The notes: generated from the sequence alone by a model not told the origin. Shown: positions 25,874-34,985, counted from the first letter of the stretch. The stretch is DNA of 64,000 nt from Chitinophaga flava (GCF_003308995.1 NZ_QFFJ01000001.1:1364001-1428000); one strand, 5' to 3'. Numbers and translations are program-made.

Positions 25874-26926
25874 TTATCTGACTTTTCTGATTGACATATT
25901 TCCCTCTCCGGGTATTAACTCCAGGTTATTCAACTGGCATATGACCTCCAGAATATTACGCAATGAATCTGTTTTCATCACCTGTCCGGTGAAATACGCT
26001 CCGTCAACATCGCTGTGCTCATAATGGATACTCACTCCGAAAGCCGTCTGTAATTTATTGAGTACTGTATATAACGGTGCATTATTAAATGCCATCAGCA
26101 CCGCATGTTTTGTAACAGTTGTTTTAGAAGAATGATCGTCACCGGCATTCGCCTTTGTTACCGAATAGATATGCCGGGAAGGATCAAATTGAAACGCTTC
26201 ACCAGGCAATAAACAAATATCTTCTTTAGCGGTCCCGTCTTTTGTTCTCACCAATACTTTCCCCGTTTCCAGTTTCACGATTACCTGCTGCGGTGTTTGC
26301 GCATCTACGGTGAACACCGTGCCTAATGCTGTGGTGATAATATTGCCGGCATAAACAGTAAACGGATGATGTTCATCAGCCTGTACACTGAACACAGCCT
26401 TACCCTGCAACGTAATATCCCGTGCAGCATTCTCCGAAAACGACAAGGTAGCTGCTGGCTCCATCGTCACCTGAGATCCTTCCGGCAAGCTGATCTTCAC
26501 GGTTTTTCCGGTAGTATTACGGATGAATTTCACATGTTGTGCCGCTGCTATTGGATGATGTCTTTTTCTTTGCAGTTGACTGTAATAAATTGTACCCAGC
26601 CCCACCAGCATGATCAGGCCTGCAACAGCAGCAACCTGCGGCAACATCCTCCGATATATACTACCGGAGACGCGTAAACGCTGTACAGGCTCCTGCTGCC
26701 GTTCCTGCTCCTCCATTTTGTGATGCAGCTGCTTTAATATAGAAGCGGTCTTCTCCGGTGTCAATACCTGCTCACCACTGTCCACAGTCCGATCAAATTC
26801 CTTCCGCAGCCATTGCTGCAACATCCCCTCTCCGCCCCACTCCGCCGTAGTTTCCGGACGTGTCACATCGGCCGCCTTTGCTTTTCGGTCTTTCATTTTC
26901 TGTATCAGTGCGATGATGTGTTTCAT
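25874..26926 (-). CDS. FecR-like anti-sigma factor
   Basis: The ATG at 26924-26926 (MKHIIALIQKMKD) gives 350 residues; the open frame extends upstream but would overlap the sigma gene. A cytoplasmic N-terminal segment is followed by one membrane helix (VAAVAGLIMLVGLGTIYY), then the FecR periplasmic domain (VKISLPEGSQVTMEPAATL, GKAVFSVQADEHHPFTVYAG, TALGTVFTVDAQ) and a C-terminal DUF4974 part (NAPLYTVLNKLQTAFGVSI). Such proteins hold or activate the ECF sigma encoded just upstream and pass a signal from the outer membrane. It lies between the sigma gene and susC, the standard order. Confidence 0.93.
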   Translation of the reverse strand: MKHIIALIQKMKDRKAKAADVTRPETTAEWGGEGMLQQWLRKEFDRTVDSGEQVLTPEKTASILKQLHHKMEEQERQQEPVQRLRVSGSIYRRMLPQVAAVAGLIMLVGLGTIYYSQLQRKRHHPIAAAQHVKFIRNTTGKTVKISLPEGSQVTMEPAATLSFSENAARDITLQGKAVFSVQADEHHPFTVYAGNIITTALGTVFTVDAQTPQQVIVKLETGKVLVRTKDGTAKEDICLLPGEAFQFDPSRHIYSVTKANAGDDHSSKTTVTKHAVLMAFNNAPLYTVLNKLQTAFGVSIHYEHSDVDGAYFTGQVMKTDSLRNILEVICQLNNLELIPGEGNMSIRKVR

Positions 26927-27012
26927 ATCTTTCGAATATAAAAAGTAAGATGCCGGAAAAAAGAGGGGTAAGAGGTAGGTTACGGAATTGTTAACAAAAA
27001 AAGATAGGCTTA

Positions 27013-27573
27013 TTACAGGTACACAGTCAGAAAGAGTGCGCCCCAAACCGGTACTGTGCGCTGGCTGGAGGCGATGTAGGTGCGTATAGATTTAACAGAA
27101 GCCTGCAGATATTCTTTTACGGTATGATGGGAGATACCCAGGATGTCGGAGGCTTCACTGGCTGTTTTACCTTCCAGCCTGCATAACTGAAACACTTCCT
27201 TTTTGCGGGGAGGAAGATTCTCTATAGCCTCGCTAATCAATGTCAGCCGGGCTTCCCGAAGATCGGGGTTATCATCTTCCATAGTATCCAGAATAGATGG
27301 ATAAGCAACCAGTTTCGATTTTTCAGCGGCTGCCTTTTTTAAATACTGTAATGATTTATTATAGCTGACCACAAACAACCAATTGCCCGCTCCCTGTGAC
27401 AGGTCCAGCTCATGCCGGCTGTTCCAGAAACTCATAAATACTTCCTGAAGAATATCTTCTGCAATGTCGTGCTGCTCTACCAACCGGCAGATGTTCCTAA
27501 AAACGGCATGATGATACTGATCATAGATCATATCAAAAGCTTTCACATCAGCTGAGTTCAGAAAGGAAGTCAA
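27013..27573 (-). CDS. ECF RNA polymerase sigma factor (FecI-like, Bacteroidota type)
   Basis: A 186-residue sigma-70 family member. Region 2 spans AFDMIYDQYHHAVFRNICRL through DILQEVFMSFWNSRHEL and AGNWLFVVSYNKSLQYLKK; region 4 is AIENLPPRKKEVFQLCRLEG with HTH TASEASDILGISHHTVKEYL. A short hydrophobic C-terminal tail (VPVWGALFLTVYL) is typical of Bacteroidota FecI-like factors. It is followed by its FecR-like partner and the SusC/SusD pair, which it probably transcribes; the intergenic region before susC lacks an obvious housekeeping -7 element, in agreement with this. Confidence 0.94.
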   Translation of the reverse strand: MTSFLNSADVKAFDMIYDQYHHAVFRNICRLVEQHDIAEDILQEVFMSFWNSRHELDLSQGAGNWLFVVSYNKSLQYLKKAAAEKSKLVAYPSILDTMEDDNPDLREARLTLISEAIENLPPRKKEVFQLCRLEGKTASEASDILGISHHTVKEYLQASVKSIRTYIASSQRTVPVWGALFLTVYL

Positions 27574-27717
27574 AGTTGTGCCTATTTTACTTTACGATAG
27601 AATTTCCCGACAAACAAAAGTACAATCGAACCCATAAAATAGCGACTGGATGACATTAAATAATAATTATCAGTAAGTAACTATCTTCTTGTTGTGCCCG
27701 TTAAAACATCTCCCCCT

Positions 27718-27748
27718 ATCAGTATTATCAAAAACATCAGTATTATCA
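27718..27748 (+). repeat. Paired direct repeats upstream of ada (operator candidate)
   Basis: ATCAGTATTATCA occurs twice without mismatch, at 27718-27730 and 27736-27748, with an 18-base period. The second copy ends 28 bases before the -33 TTG of the ada promoter, where an AraC-type activator would bind tandem half-sites. Confidence 0.6.
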
Positions 27749-27776
27749 CAGTTAAAAATACTTGTCAATTTTCCGG

Positions 27777-27807
27777 TTGTCTGCCGGACAGCGTATAAAT
27801 ACTTTTG
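27777..27807 (+). promoter_or_regulatory. ada promoter, Bacteroidota type
   Basis: TTG (27777-27779), a spacer of exactly 20 bases and TACTTTTG (27800-27807), a full match to the -33/-7 consensus, 24 bases before the ada start codon. Confidence 0.8.
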
Positions 27808-27831
27808 CAGCAGTAATTAAAACAACTGACC

Positions 27832-28872
27832 ATGGAACTGAGCTTTGACCGGATGTATAAGGCTTCCATCGAAAAGGACGCCACTTTTGAAGGAGTGTTT
27901 TTTACCGCCGTAAAAACAACCGGCATTTTCTGCCGCCCCTCCTGTCATGCGCGAAAGCCCAAACCGGAAAACATTGAATTTTTCCCAACCTCCAAAGCGT
28001 GTATACTGAAAGGTTACCGGCCTTGTAAAGTATGCCACCCGCTGGAAAAACTCAACCAGACACCTCCGGCAATACGGCAACTCTTACAAGAACTGTCTGC
28101 TGATCCGGGCACCAAATACAAAGATGCAGACCTTATCAAACGCGGCATAGAACCACATCAGATAAGACGCTGGTTTATTAAAAATCACGGTATCACCTTT
28201 CATGCTTATCAGCGTATGTTCAGGATCAATTCTGCCTTTAAAAAAATACAGCAGGGTGAATCCGTCACAGAAGCTGCCTATGATGCGGGGTTCGAATCCC
28301 TCAGCGGCTTTGGTGATTCCTTTAAAAACATCTTTGGTGTCTCTCCTAAAAAAAGCAGGGCACAGCGGGTCATCGATCTCAAACGGCTGGAAACACCATT
28401 AGGCACCATGTACGCCTGTGCTGTGGAAGAAGGTATCTGCCTGCTCGAGTTTACCGACAGAAAAATGCTGGAAACAGAATTCCGGTACCTGTCCCGTACA
28501 CTGAATGCGACCATTGTACAAGGCGACAACCCACACTTCGATACGCTGGAATCTCAGCTGAAAAACTATTTCGAAGGACAGCGCAAAACCTTCACAGTAC
28601 CTTTACACACACCAGGGTCCGTATTTCAACAATCTGTCTGGAAGGCACTGCAACAGGTGCCTTACGGTACCACCCAAACCTATAAAACCCAGGCCTCCAC
28701 GCTGGGAAACCCCGATGCTGTAAGAGCTGTGGCCAATGCCAACGGCATGAACAAAATATCCATCCTCATCCCCTGTCATCGTATCATTGGTACCAATGGT
28801 AACCTGACCGGCTACGGCGGCGGTATCTGGCGCAAACAGTGGCTGCTCGACTTCGAAAAAAACAACTCCTGA
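27832..28872 (+). CDS. ada: Bifunctional Ada: DNA methyl-repair protein and transcriptional activator
   Basis: A 346-residue full-length Ada. The N-terminal zinc domain holds Cys34, Cys38, Cys65 and Cys68 (FCRPSC, PCKVC), which in Ada accept a methyl group from DNA phosphotriesters. A middle AraC HTH follows (SVTEAAYDAGFESLSGFGDS), then the O6-methylguanine transferase domain with the PCHR active site near Cys315 (ILIPCHRIIG) and the GGGIWRKQWLL tail. It repairs alkylated bases by suicide transfer and, once methylated at the N-terminal Cys, activates its own promoter. The direct repeats at 27718-27748 are a candidate site. An MFS exporter follows 20 bases later, probably in the same transcript. 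Confidence 0.96.
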   Translation: MELSFDRMYKASIEKDATFEGVFFTAVKTTGIFCRPSCHARKPKPENIEFFPTSKACILKGYRPCKVCHPLEKLNQTPPAIRQLLQELSADPGTKYKDADLIKRGIEPHQIRRWFIKNHGITFHAYQRMFRINSAFKKIQQGESVTEAAYDAGFESLSGFGDSFKNIFGVSPKKSRAQRVIDLKRLETPLGTMYACAVEEGICLLEFTDRKMLETEFRYLSRTLNATIVQGDNPHFDTLESQLKNYFEGQRKTFTVPLHTPGSVFQQSVWKALQQVPYGTTQTYKTQASTLGNPDAVRAVANANGMNKISILIPCHRIIGTNGNLTGYGGGIWRKQWLLDFEKNNS

Positions 28873-28892
28873 TTTTTTAACATCACCGCTTT

Positions 28893-30302
28893 ATGACATC
28901 CTCTTCTTCCACTATCAACAAGTGGTATGCGCTGCTTATTGTCCTCACCGCGCCACTCTTATATGTGATCGACATCTTTATCATCAACATCGCCATCCCT
29001 ACTATCAAAAGCAGTCTACATGCCACCGATGGCGAAGTCCAGTTAGTGATAGCCGCTTATCTACTAGGCAGCGCCTGTTTCCTGATCACTGGTGGCAGGG
29101 CTGGGGACTATCTCGGCAAAAAGAAAGTTTTCTTCTGGGGCATGGGCTGGTTTACGCTCACCTCCTGTTTATGTGGCTTATGTCAAACAGCTGCTCAGTT
29201 GAACATTGCCCGTTTTCTGCAGGGCGTCAGTTCTGCGTTTATGGTCACACAGTCTATTTCCCTGATACAGGTATTGTTCCCCGATGCTGCAGAAAGAGCC
29301 AAAGCTATTGGCTGGTATGGTATTACACTGAGTATTGCCGCTATCATCGGGCAGATGCTGGGTGGTTACCTCTCTCAGACGCATGTTGCCGTTGAAGGCT
29401 GGAGACTGATCTTTTTTATCAACCTGCCTGTGGGAGTGGCCGCTATGTGGGCTATCCGTCGTTATCTGCAGGAAACGGAGAAAACAGACCAGGTACAATT
29501 TGATTATCCCGGAGCTATCGTGCTCACGGCAGCACTGGGCTGCCTGATCTATTCCATCACGGAAGGCCGCGAACAACACTGGCCCCGATGGAGTTTTCTG
29601 TTGATGATTTTATCATTGGTACTCCTGGGCATATTTGTATATGTGCAGCAGCGAAAGCTGGCCGCTGATCAGGGGCCGCTGATTAATCTGCAATTATTTA
29701 AACAGCCGGCGTTTAATATTGGGCTGCTGGCGGTGCTTTTCCACTTTATGCTGCATACCGCTTACCTATTGATGATGGCGGTATTCCTGCAGAACGGCCT
29801 GGGCATCTCTGCACTGGCCTGCGGCGCCTGTTTTATTCCGCATGCTTTATTATTTATGTTATCGTCTGTAATAGCTTCCCGGTTGCTGGTGACCTATGGT
29901 AAACGGGTGCTGCAAACAGGTTTGCTGATCATTCTGCTGGCTTTTCTGTTGCAGCTCTTTTTTGGCAGCAGTCAGCATCACCCGTTATTATCCATATTAT
30001 TTATTGCGATATATGGGCTTGGCAATGGCCTGGTACTTCCTTTTCTGTTGAACATTGTGTTGGATAATGTGCCGGTGGAAGATGCCGGCGCTGCTTCAGG
30101 TATCTTCTCCACCTTTCAGCAAACAGCATCCGGACTGGGCATCAGTATTATTGGCGGGATATTTTTTGCCGTACTGGAGTCCGGACAACAACCACAGATA
30201 TATGCCACTGCCCTGCGCTACGGTCTTGTTGCAGGAATGGCCTGCCTGCTCATAGTAGCGCTGATGTTGTACTGGTTGCCTCACAAATCAGCCACGAAAT
30301 AA
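28893..30302 (+). CDS. MFS drug exporter, DHA2 (14-TM) EmrB/QacA type
   Basis: A 469-residue membrane protein with about 14 predicted helices. Diagnostic motifs: D-rich first helix YVIDIFIINIAIPTIKSSL, motif A in GGRAGDYLGKKKVF and motif C in GWYGITLSIAAIIGQMLGG. DHA2 transporters export drugs and other amphiphilic compounds by proton antiport. It follows ada by 20 bases, so it may be induced by alkylation damage, an unusual pairing. It lies outside the hydrazine-type cluster (15 kb away on the other strand), so there is no reason to assign it as that cluster's exporter. Confidence 0.9.
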   Translation: MTSSSSTINKWYALLIVLTAPLLYVIDIFIINIAIPTIKSSLHATDGEVQLVIAAYLLGSACFLITGGRAGDYLGKKKVFFWGMGWFTLTSCLCGLCQTAAQLNIARFLQGVSSAFMVTQSISLIQVLFPDAAERAKAIGWYGITLSIAAIIGQMLGGYLSQTHVAVEGWRLIFFINLPVGVAAMWAIRRYLQETEKTDQVQFDYPGAIVLTAALGCLIYSITEGREQHWPRWSFLLMILSLVLLGIFVYVQQRKLAADQGPLINLQLFKQPAFNIGLLAVLFHFMLHTAYLLMMAVFLQNGLGISALACGACFIPHALLFMLSSVIASRLLVTYGKRVLQTGLLIILLAFLLQLFFGSSQHHPLLSILFIAIYGLGNGLVLPFLLNIVLDNVPVEDAGAASGIFSTFQQTASGLGISIIGGIFFAVLESGQQPQIYATALRYGLVAGMACLLIVALMLYWLPHKSATK

Positions 30303-30570
30303 TTCAGAAAAAAATATTTTTTCTGATAATACTACCTTAACTTACAGTATAACCAAAATGACTGGACCATACTTTCAACAGTGAATAATATTCCCGTGTA
30401 ATCTTTACCGTAGTGAACAATAGAGAAGGGTAATAGTTACTGTTAGCCATATTACGTTTTACCATCAGCATATGTACTGCCCTGGCCTGTTACAGGCTCA
30501 GAAAGGTCATGTCCTGTAAAAAAATAGTATAAGCAAAACTGTCTCATGCAACCATCAAAAATTACGATCC

Positions 30571-31899
30571 ATGAAAATGAAAGCACACCTTATCTTTATG
30601 ATGATAGCTGTCATGGCTATCTTCTCCTGCAGTAAAAACATGCAGGAAACCCTTCCTGCCAACGCACGTTCACAGAACCAGCTCCAGCAGGCCACTGTAC
30701 CACCCGCATCCAGTTATGCAGTAGCCCTGGCTGGTAATGGTTTTGTAACTACACTTCCTGCCGGCGGCGCAGAAGTGATCACCAACAACGGATTAGGCAA
30801 CTGGACCAATGCCGGCAGCATCACCAGCACCTATTTCCGTCTGGGCCTTACTGGTCAGCTTAATGTGGCCGTACGCATGAAAGTGCCCAGCGGCACCAGT
30901 AATATCCAGGTGACCGTAAATGGTACCGTCTTCACAAAAACGGTTACCGGTAACGCCTATACGGATTATAACATCGGCACCGTAAACGTTACCAGCGCCG
31001 GTTATGTAAAGGTAGACCTGCAGGGCATCAGCAAAAGCAGCAGCTACTTCGGCGATGTGTCTCATATCATCATCAGCGGCAGCGCCACTACTAGCAACGT
31101 AGTATACGCCAATGATTCTGCCAATTACTACTGGTCCAGACGCGGCCCTTCTGTACATCTCAACTACCCCGTTCCTTCCGGCACAACGGCAGAATGGTTC
31201 TATAACGAAGTAACCGTGCCCGCAGGAGAAGATAAAATCGGTTCCTACTTTATGAGCAACGGCTTCAACGGTGGTTATTTCGGTATCCAGGTCAACAGCG
31301 CCACCGAAAGACGTGCCCTGTTCTCCATCTGGGACCCCGCTGTTGGTAAAACCACGCTGGTACGGAAAGGCATCAACGTAGTAGACAACTCCTTCGGCGG
31401 CGAAGGTACCGGTGGCCAGAGTTATCTGCTGTTCAACTGGCAGGCAGGCACCACCTATAAATTCCTTACGCATATCCTGCCCGATGGCGCAGGCGGCTCC
31501 GATTTCTCCGCCTGGATCTATACTCCGGAAACAGCCAGCTGGCGCTTTATCGCCACCTGGAAACAACCTAACACCACCACCTACCATAGTGGATTATATT
31601 CCTTCCTGGAAAATTTCAATGATCAAAACGGCTATCTCGGCAGAAGCGGACAATACAACAACCAATGGATACGGTCTACCACCGGCGTATGGACAGAAAT
31701 CACCAGCGCCAGATTCACCGCTGATGCCACCGCCACCAATGACCAGCGCAGAGACTACGCCGGCGGCGTAGACAACAGCACCGGCCGGTTTTTCCTCAAA
31801 AACGGCGGCTTCTTCGCTGACTATGTTAACTACAATACTACTTTCACGCGCTCCGCTACCGGTGTAGCACCAACAGTGAACCTGAATACTTTACCCTGA
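30571..31899 (+). CDS. Surface lipoprotein with DUF5077 and DUF3472 domains
   Basis: A 442-residue exported protein; lipobox IFSC at Cys20. After a short linker, residues about 50-175 form a carbohydrate-binding-like DUF5077 domain (WTNAGSITSTYFRLG, VRMKVPSGTSNIQVTVNG). Residues about 180-440 match DUF3472 (ANYYWSRRGPSVHLNYPVP, YFGIQVNSATERRALFSIWD, WIYTPETASWRFIATWKQP). The combination is common in Bacteroidota secretomes and I infer glycan binding or processing, but no activity is established. The last 268 bases before it hold no gene. A strong terminator follows, so it is monocistronic. Confidence 0.8.
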   Translation: MKMKAHLIFMMIAVMAIFSCSKNMQETLPANARSQNQLQQATVPPASSYAVALAGNGFVTTLPAGGAEVITNNGLGNWTNAGSITSTYFRLGLTGQLNVAVRMKVPSGTSNIQVTVNGTVFTKTVTGNAYTDYNIGTVNVTSAGYVKVDLQGISKSSSYFGDVSHIIISGSATTSNVVYANDSANYYWSRRGPSVHLNYPVPSGTTAEWFYNEVTVPAGEDKIGSYFMSNGFNGGYFGIQVNSATERRALFSIWDPAVGKTTLVRKGINVVDNSFGGEGTGGQSYLLFNWQAGTTYKFLTHILPDGAGGSDFSAWIYTPETASWRFIATWKQPNTTTYHSGLYSFLENFNDQNGYLGRSGQYNNQWIRSTTGVWTEITSARFTADATATNDQRRDYAGGVDNSTGRFFLKNGGFFADYVNYNTTFTRSATGVAPTVNLNTLP

Positions 31900-31926
31900 T
31901 GGTTTATAGCGGCTGTTGCTTATACA

Positions 31927-31964
31927 AAAGGGCTAACCTAAAATTAATAGGTCAGCCCTTTTTA
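31927..31964 (+). terminator. Rho-independent terminator
   Basis: Stem 31927-31940 with 31948-31961 (core AAAGGGCT/AGCCCTTT, one internal mismatch), then a T-rich tail; it ends the DUF5077/DUF3472 gene. Confidence 0.8.
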
Positions 31965-32023
31965 TTTTAAAGGGATACAAGCGTAGAAACCGCCTTCGGT
32001 ATGCGGAAATAATCTCAAAAAGG

Positions 32024-32064
32024 AAAGAGGTTGCCTCAAACTATTTTTAAGACAACCTCTTTTT
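32024..32064. terminator. Hairpin terminator, usable on both strands
   Basis: AAAGAGGTTG (32024-32033) pairs with CAACCTCTTT (32053-32062); T-tracts flank both sides. It lies just past the stop of the minus-strand gene at 32083. Confidence 0.75.
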
Positions 32065-32082
32065 AACTCATCCGGTTAACTA

Positions 32083-32541
32083 TTATTTTTGCAAATGCTC
32101 ATTATTCGTATATCCTACACTTAACTCCACCGTTCCATTATTGATATCCTCCTGCGTAATGGTATAGGGACCACTGCCCAATACTCCACCAGGCCAGGGA
32201 GTAGCTGACTTGTATCGCAGTTCTATCCTGTCTCCCACTGAAACAACTATATTCGTGCTGGACGAAGGACAACTGATATAGTTGTATGTGCTCGTTTTTT
32301 GATTAAAAACATACGCCTTGTCTGTCGCCAGAATGCTACACAGAGGGCTTACTGTCTCGCTGCCATTGTCACGATAGATATAGAGAGCATTCACAACGAT
32401 AGAAACAGAACGACGGCCATGTGCATCAGCGGAAACAGTGGTTTTCTTTACACCGGCATTTTTCTTTGTAAGCAGATTTTCTTTTGCTGTCAGTACTTGC
32501 ACAACAAGCAACATGGAAATGAATAGCGTTAACTTTTTCAT
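32083..32541 (-). CDS. Small exported protein of unknown function
   Basis: The ATG at 32539-32541 (MKKLTLFISMLLVV) gives 152 residues with a clear signal peptide; the frame continues upstream but without a plausible signal. The mature part is basic at first (KKNAGVKKTT), then has a beta-rich segment (SVSIVVNALYIYRDNG) with a Cys in SPLCSIL and another in YISCPSS that could pair. I do not recognise the family. It is flanked by a terminator and by a well-formed promoter with two operator-like palindromes, suggesting tight regulation of a single gene. A secreted or periplasmic role is all that can be said. Confidence 0.7.
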   Translation of the reverse strand: MKKLTLFISMLLVVQVLTAKENLLTKKNAGVKKTTVSADAHGRRSVSIVVNALYIYRDNGSETVSPLCSILATDKAYVFNQKTSTYNYISCPSSSTNIVVSVGDRIELRYKSATPWPGGVLGSGPYTITQEDINNGTVELSVGYTNNEHLQK

Positions 32542-32632
32542 GTTTAGTTTTTTATGAGGGTGAATAAAAAAAGAGGAATGATAGTGCATGCTACATATAC
32601 ACCATAAGCAGGATTCCTTAATAAATTACTCC

Positions 32633-32640
32633 CAAATCTA
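32633..32640 (-). promoter_or_regulatory. -7 promoter element of the small exported protein gene
   Basis: Read on the minus strand this is TAGATTTG, an exact TAnnTTTG match. No TTG lies 20 bases upstream; the first palindrome (32650-32668) occupies that place, which fits activator-dependent or repressed transcription. Confidence 0.55.
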
Positions 32641-32649
32641 TAAACCACT

Positions 32650-32711
32650 ACTGCATACATTATGCGGTTATCGACAGAATTTGTATAGCATTACTGCATA
32701 TTATATGCAGT
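32650..32711. repeat. Two related palindromes (operator candidates)
   Basis: ACTGCATAT-T-ATATGCAGT at 32693-32711 is a perfect palindrome. ACTGCATA-cat-TATGCGGT at 32650-32668 is an imperfect copy. Their centres are 43 bases apart, about four helical turns, so a protein bound to both would sit on one face of the DNA. Confidence 0.55.
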
Positions 32712-32850
32712 GGGGTTACACGATTAATTAGCCTTGCAACATCAAGCTTTTCAAGACTGGTATTTACGCGCTGTTGTATACATCACCAACTCCTCCAGTG
32801 CATGGCGCGTCAATCATCTTGCAGCAGGCAGGAGTTATCAGGGAAATAAA

Positions 32851-32884
32851 AAAGCGGCAGTAACAGATGTTACTGCCGCTTTTG
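32851..32884. terminator. Hairpin terminator after the propeller lipoprotein
   Basis: A perfect 15-base inverted repeat (32851-32865 with 32868-32882, core GCGGCAGTAAC/GTTACTGCCGC) lies 19 bases past the stop codon of the minus-strand gene; A/T runs border it on both sides. Confidence 0.8.
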
Positions 32885-32900
32885 GTTTATAGGAAGATGA

Positions 32901-34985
32901 TTAATTTTTCTTCACTTGTATGATCTGCAATCCGGCTGTACCGCTGGCAACGAAGATCATATCGTTGTTGATGGCTACAAGGTTGGAAGATGCAGGCAGT
33001 GCAACAGTACCTACTAAAGACAGGTCTTTTTTCTGTAACACTACGAGACCATCAGCGCCGTTGGCGAGATATACAAAACACGGGTCAATTGTAGCGCCGT
33101 TGGTAAGGCCTTTACCTTTGTGCTGGTAGCGGGCCACGATGCTGCCATCGCTCAGTTTCACCTTGGCTACGCCGTATTTACTGAGGGTAATGTAAGCATA
33201 TTCATCATCCATTACCACCACGTTTTTACCATCGAGCGGTGTTACCTGCAGGTCCAGTTTATAGTCTTTCATACCACCTCCATTGCTGAACACTTTCAGG
33301 TGCACTTCTGTTTCAGCAACGGTCAGGAAAGCATTTTGGTTACCATTGGTGGCCAGGTATTTGGCCTTTTCGTCGGGCTGGGAAGTGAGGATGCTCAGGC
33401 TGTTGTAGTCCAGAGAGAACAAACCACCACCGGTAGCACCGGAAACAACCCACAGGCTACCATTAGCAGGCAGTACGGAGTTGCCGCTGAAACTAGGCAG
33501 TGGAGCCTCTGCAAAAGTATTTTGACCTGCCAGCATATCACCGGAGAAAGGTATCTTTTCGATGATAGCACCACGGGTATTGTTTTCTTTGTATTTAGAC
33601 TTGTCAGGATTACGCTGACCTACGGCAAACAGGCGGCTGTCATCCAGGCCCAGACCGTTGAACTCAGCATCTTTGAAAGTCACCAGCTGCACAATGGAAG
33701 GACGTACCGGGTTACTCACATTGAATACTTCCAGCGCACCGGCATAAGCTTCGCCATTCTGGTGGTAAGACACATAAGCATATCCGTTTCTGAAACGTAC
33801 ATCTGTAGCACTCAGTTTATTACCACCTACAACAGGAGCCGCTACATTGGCAATCAGCGTAAAGGAAGCACTGTTGCTGCAATAAGTGTTCTTGCCGGCG
33901 CCAGGGTTACATTCAGTGGCAGCAATATATTTGTCTCCGTTAACAGTCACTTCCGGACCTTTACGGCCGTTCATGATACTAATACCAGCAGGATCATTGA
34001 TATCCAGCTTGCCATCCAGCACGCCGCTGCCATTTACAGTGATTTTACCGCTCACGTCTACACGGGCATAAGCGTTATCACCGCCATAAATACCATCGTT
34101 TACAAACAGCTCTTTTACTTTCAGGTAAGCGCCACCAGTCATATAGATGGCGCCTTTGCCATTGATATAAAGGGTATTACCGGACTGCATATAGCCGTTG
34201 TTGTTAACGCGGGAATTACTGTTGATATTACCACCAACGATCACCCTGCAGTTATTGGTATTGGTGGAATTACCATTAAATGACAGCTCTTTCTGTATTT
34301 TCAGCAGTCCTTCGTTGAGGAAGAAATGATTTACGTTTACGTTGTTGTTGACAGTAATTTCGCCACCATTGGTGAAAGCACCCTGTCCATTTACGTTGAT
34401 ACCGTTAAGGGTGATAATACCGTAGTTCACAAATTCTCCGTTGATGCTCAGCTCACTGTTCAGGGAGAAATTGTTGGAATAGTTGGTCACTTTTACGCCG
34501 TTCTGAATGCTCAGATCGTTGGCAGAAAATTTGCCGCCGGCGGTGATCATGATCTCGCCTTTGTTGCCGCTGATCCATTGCAGATTAACGGTGCCGCATA
34601 TACGCAAAGCACCACCTTTCATATTGATACCACCGTTGAATACAGCGCCGCTTTCCACGCATACTACTTCGCCGCTGCCTACTTCCAGTGTGGCGTTTAC
34701 GTTACCGCTGATAGTGCGGGTGCAACCACTCTGGCAATCAGGAGCGGTGGCAGTTTTTGCCATAGTAGCCATAGCCTGGCGGACCATACCGTTAGGCCCT
34801 GCAAACTCCAGTGACTGATTGGACAGCGCAAGGCGGCTGTTGAGTACACCGGCATCTGTTATTTCTTCGATACGCGCATCGCTTTCCGGAGTCGTAATCG
34901 CCTGCTGCAGTTCTTTACGGCAGCCTACCATCGCCAGCAAGGCGAACAAACAAAATGTGTAAATGTAATGTTGCTTCATTCTCAT
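32901..34985 (-). CDS. Lipoprotein with beta-helix-like repeats and C-terminal propeller-like region
   Basis: A 694-residue outer-surface protein; lipobox AMVGC (Cys22). Residues about 85-340 are an irregular ladder of short Asn/Gly-rich strands (GEFVNYGIITLNGINVNGQ, GGEITVNNNVNVNH) that look like a right-handed beta-helix, as in adhesins and polysaccharide-binding proteins. Residues about 370-694 contain repeated blades resembling LVIVD repeats (GALEVFNVSNPVRPSIVQLV, GTAGLQIIQVKKN) and probably a beta-propeller. Its start is 34 bases after the glycosyltransferase stop, so it probably belongs to the glycan export operon and may bind the product at the surface. That role is inference. Confidence 0.7.
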   Translation of the reverse strand: MRMKQHYIYTFCLFALLAMVGCRKELQQAITTPESDARIEEITDAGVLNSRLALSNQSLEFAGPNGMVRQAMATMAKTATAPDCQSGCTRTISGNVNATLEVGSGEVVCVESGAVFNGGINMKGGALRICGTVNLQWISGNKGEIMITAGGKFSANDLSIQNGVKVTNYSNNFSLNSELSINGEFVNYGIITLNGINVNGQGAFTNGGEITVNNNVNVNHFFLNEGLLKIQKELSFNGNSTNTNNCRVIVGGNINSNSRVNNNGYMQSGNTLYINGKGAIYMTGGAYLKVKELFVNDGIYGGDNAYARVDVSGKITVNGSGVLDGKLDINDPAGISIMNGRKGPEVTVNGDKYIAATECNPGAGKNTYCSNSASFTLIANVAAPVVGGNKLSATDVRFRNGYAYVSYHQNGEAYAGALEVFNVSNPVRPSIVQLVTFKDAEFNGLGLDDSRLFAVGQRNPDKSKYKENNTRGAIIEKIPFSGDMLAGQNTFAEAPLPSFSGNSVLPANGSLWVVSGATGGGLFSLDYNSLSILTSQPDEKAKYLATNGNQNAFLTVAETEVHLKVFSNGGGMKDYKLDLQVTPLDGKNVVVMDDEYAYITLSKYGVAKVKLSDGSIVARYQHKGKGLTNGATIDPCFVYLANGADGLVVLQKKDLSLVGTVALPASSNLVAINNDMIFVASGTAGLQIIQVKKN

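Noticed and set aside
27718..27748. CRISPR-like repeats
   Set aside because: Only two copies with a five-base gap; this is an operator-like pair, not an array with spacers.
28893..30302. Exporter of the hydrazine cluster
   Set aside because: It is 15 kb away, on the opposite strand and coupled to ada, so there is no evidence for the link.
33120..34283. Plus-strand frame of 387 codons opposite the repeat lipoprotein
   Set aside because: Repetitive Val/Thr/Ile translation mirrors the Asn/Gly repeats on the other strand; no start context or family.
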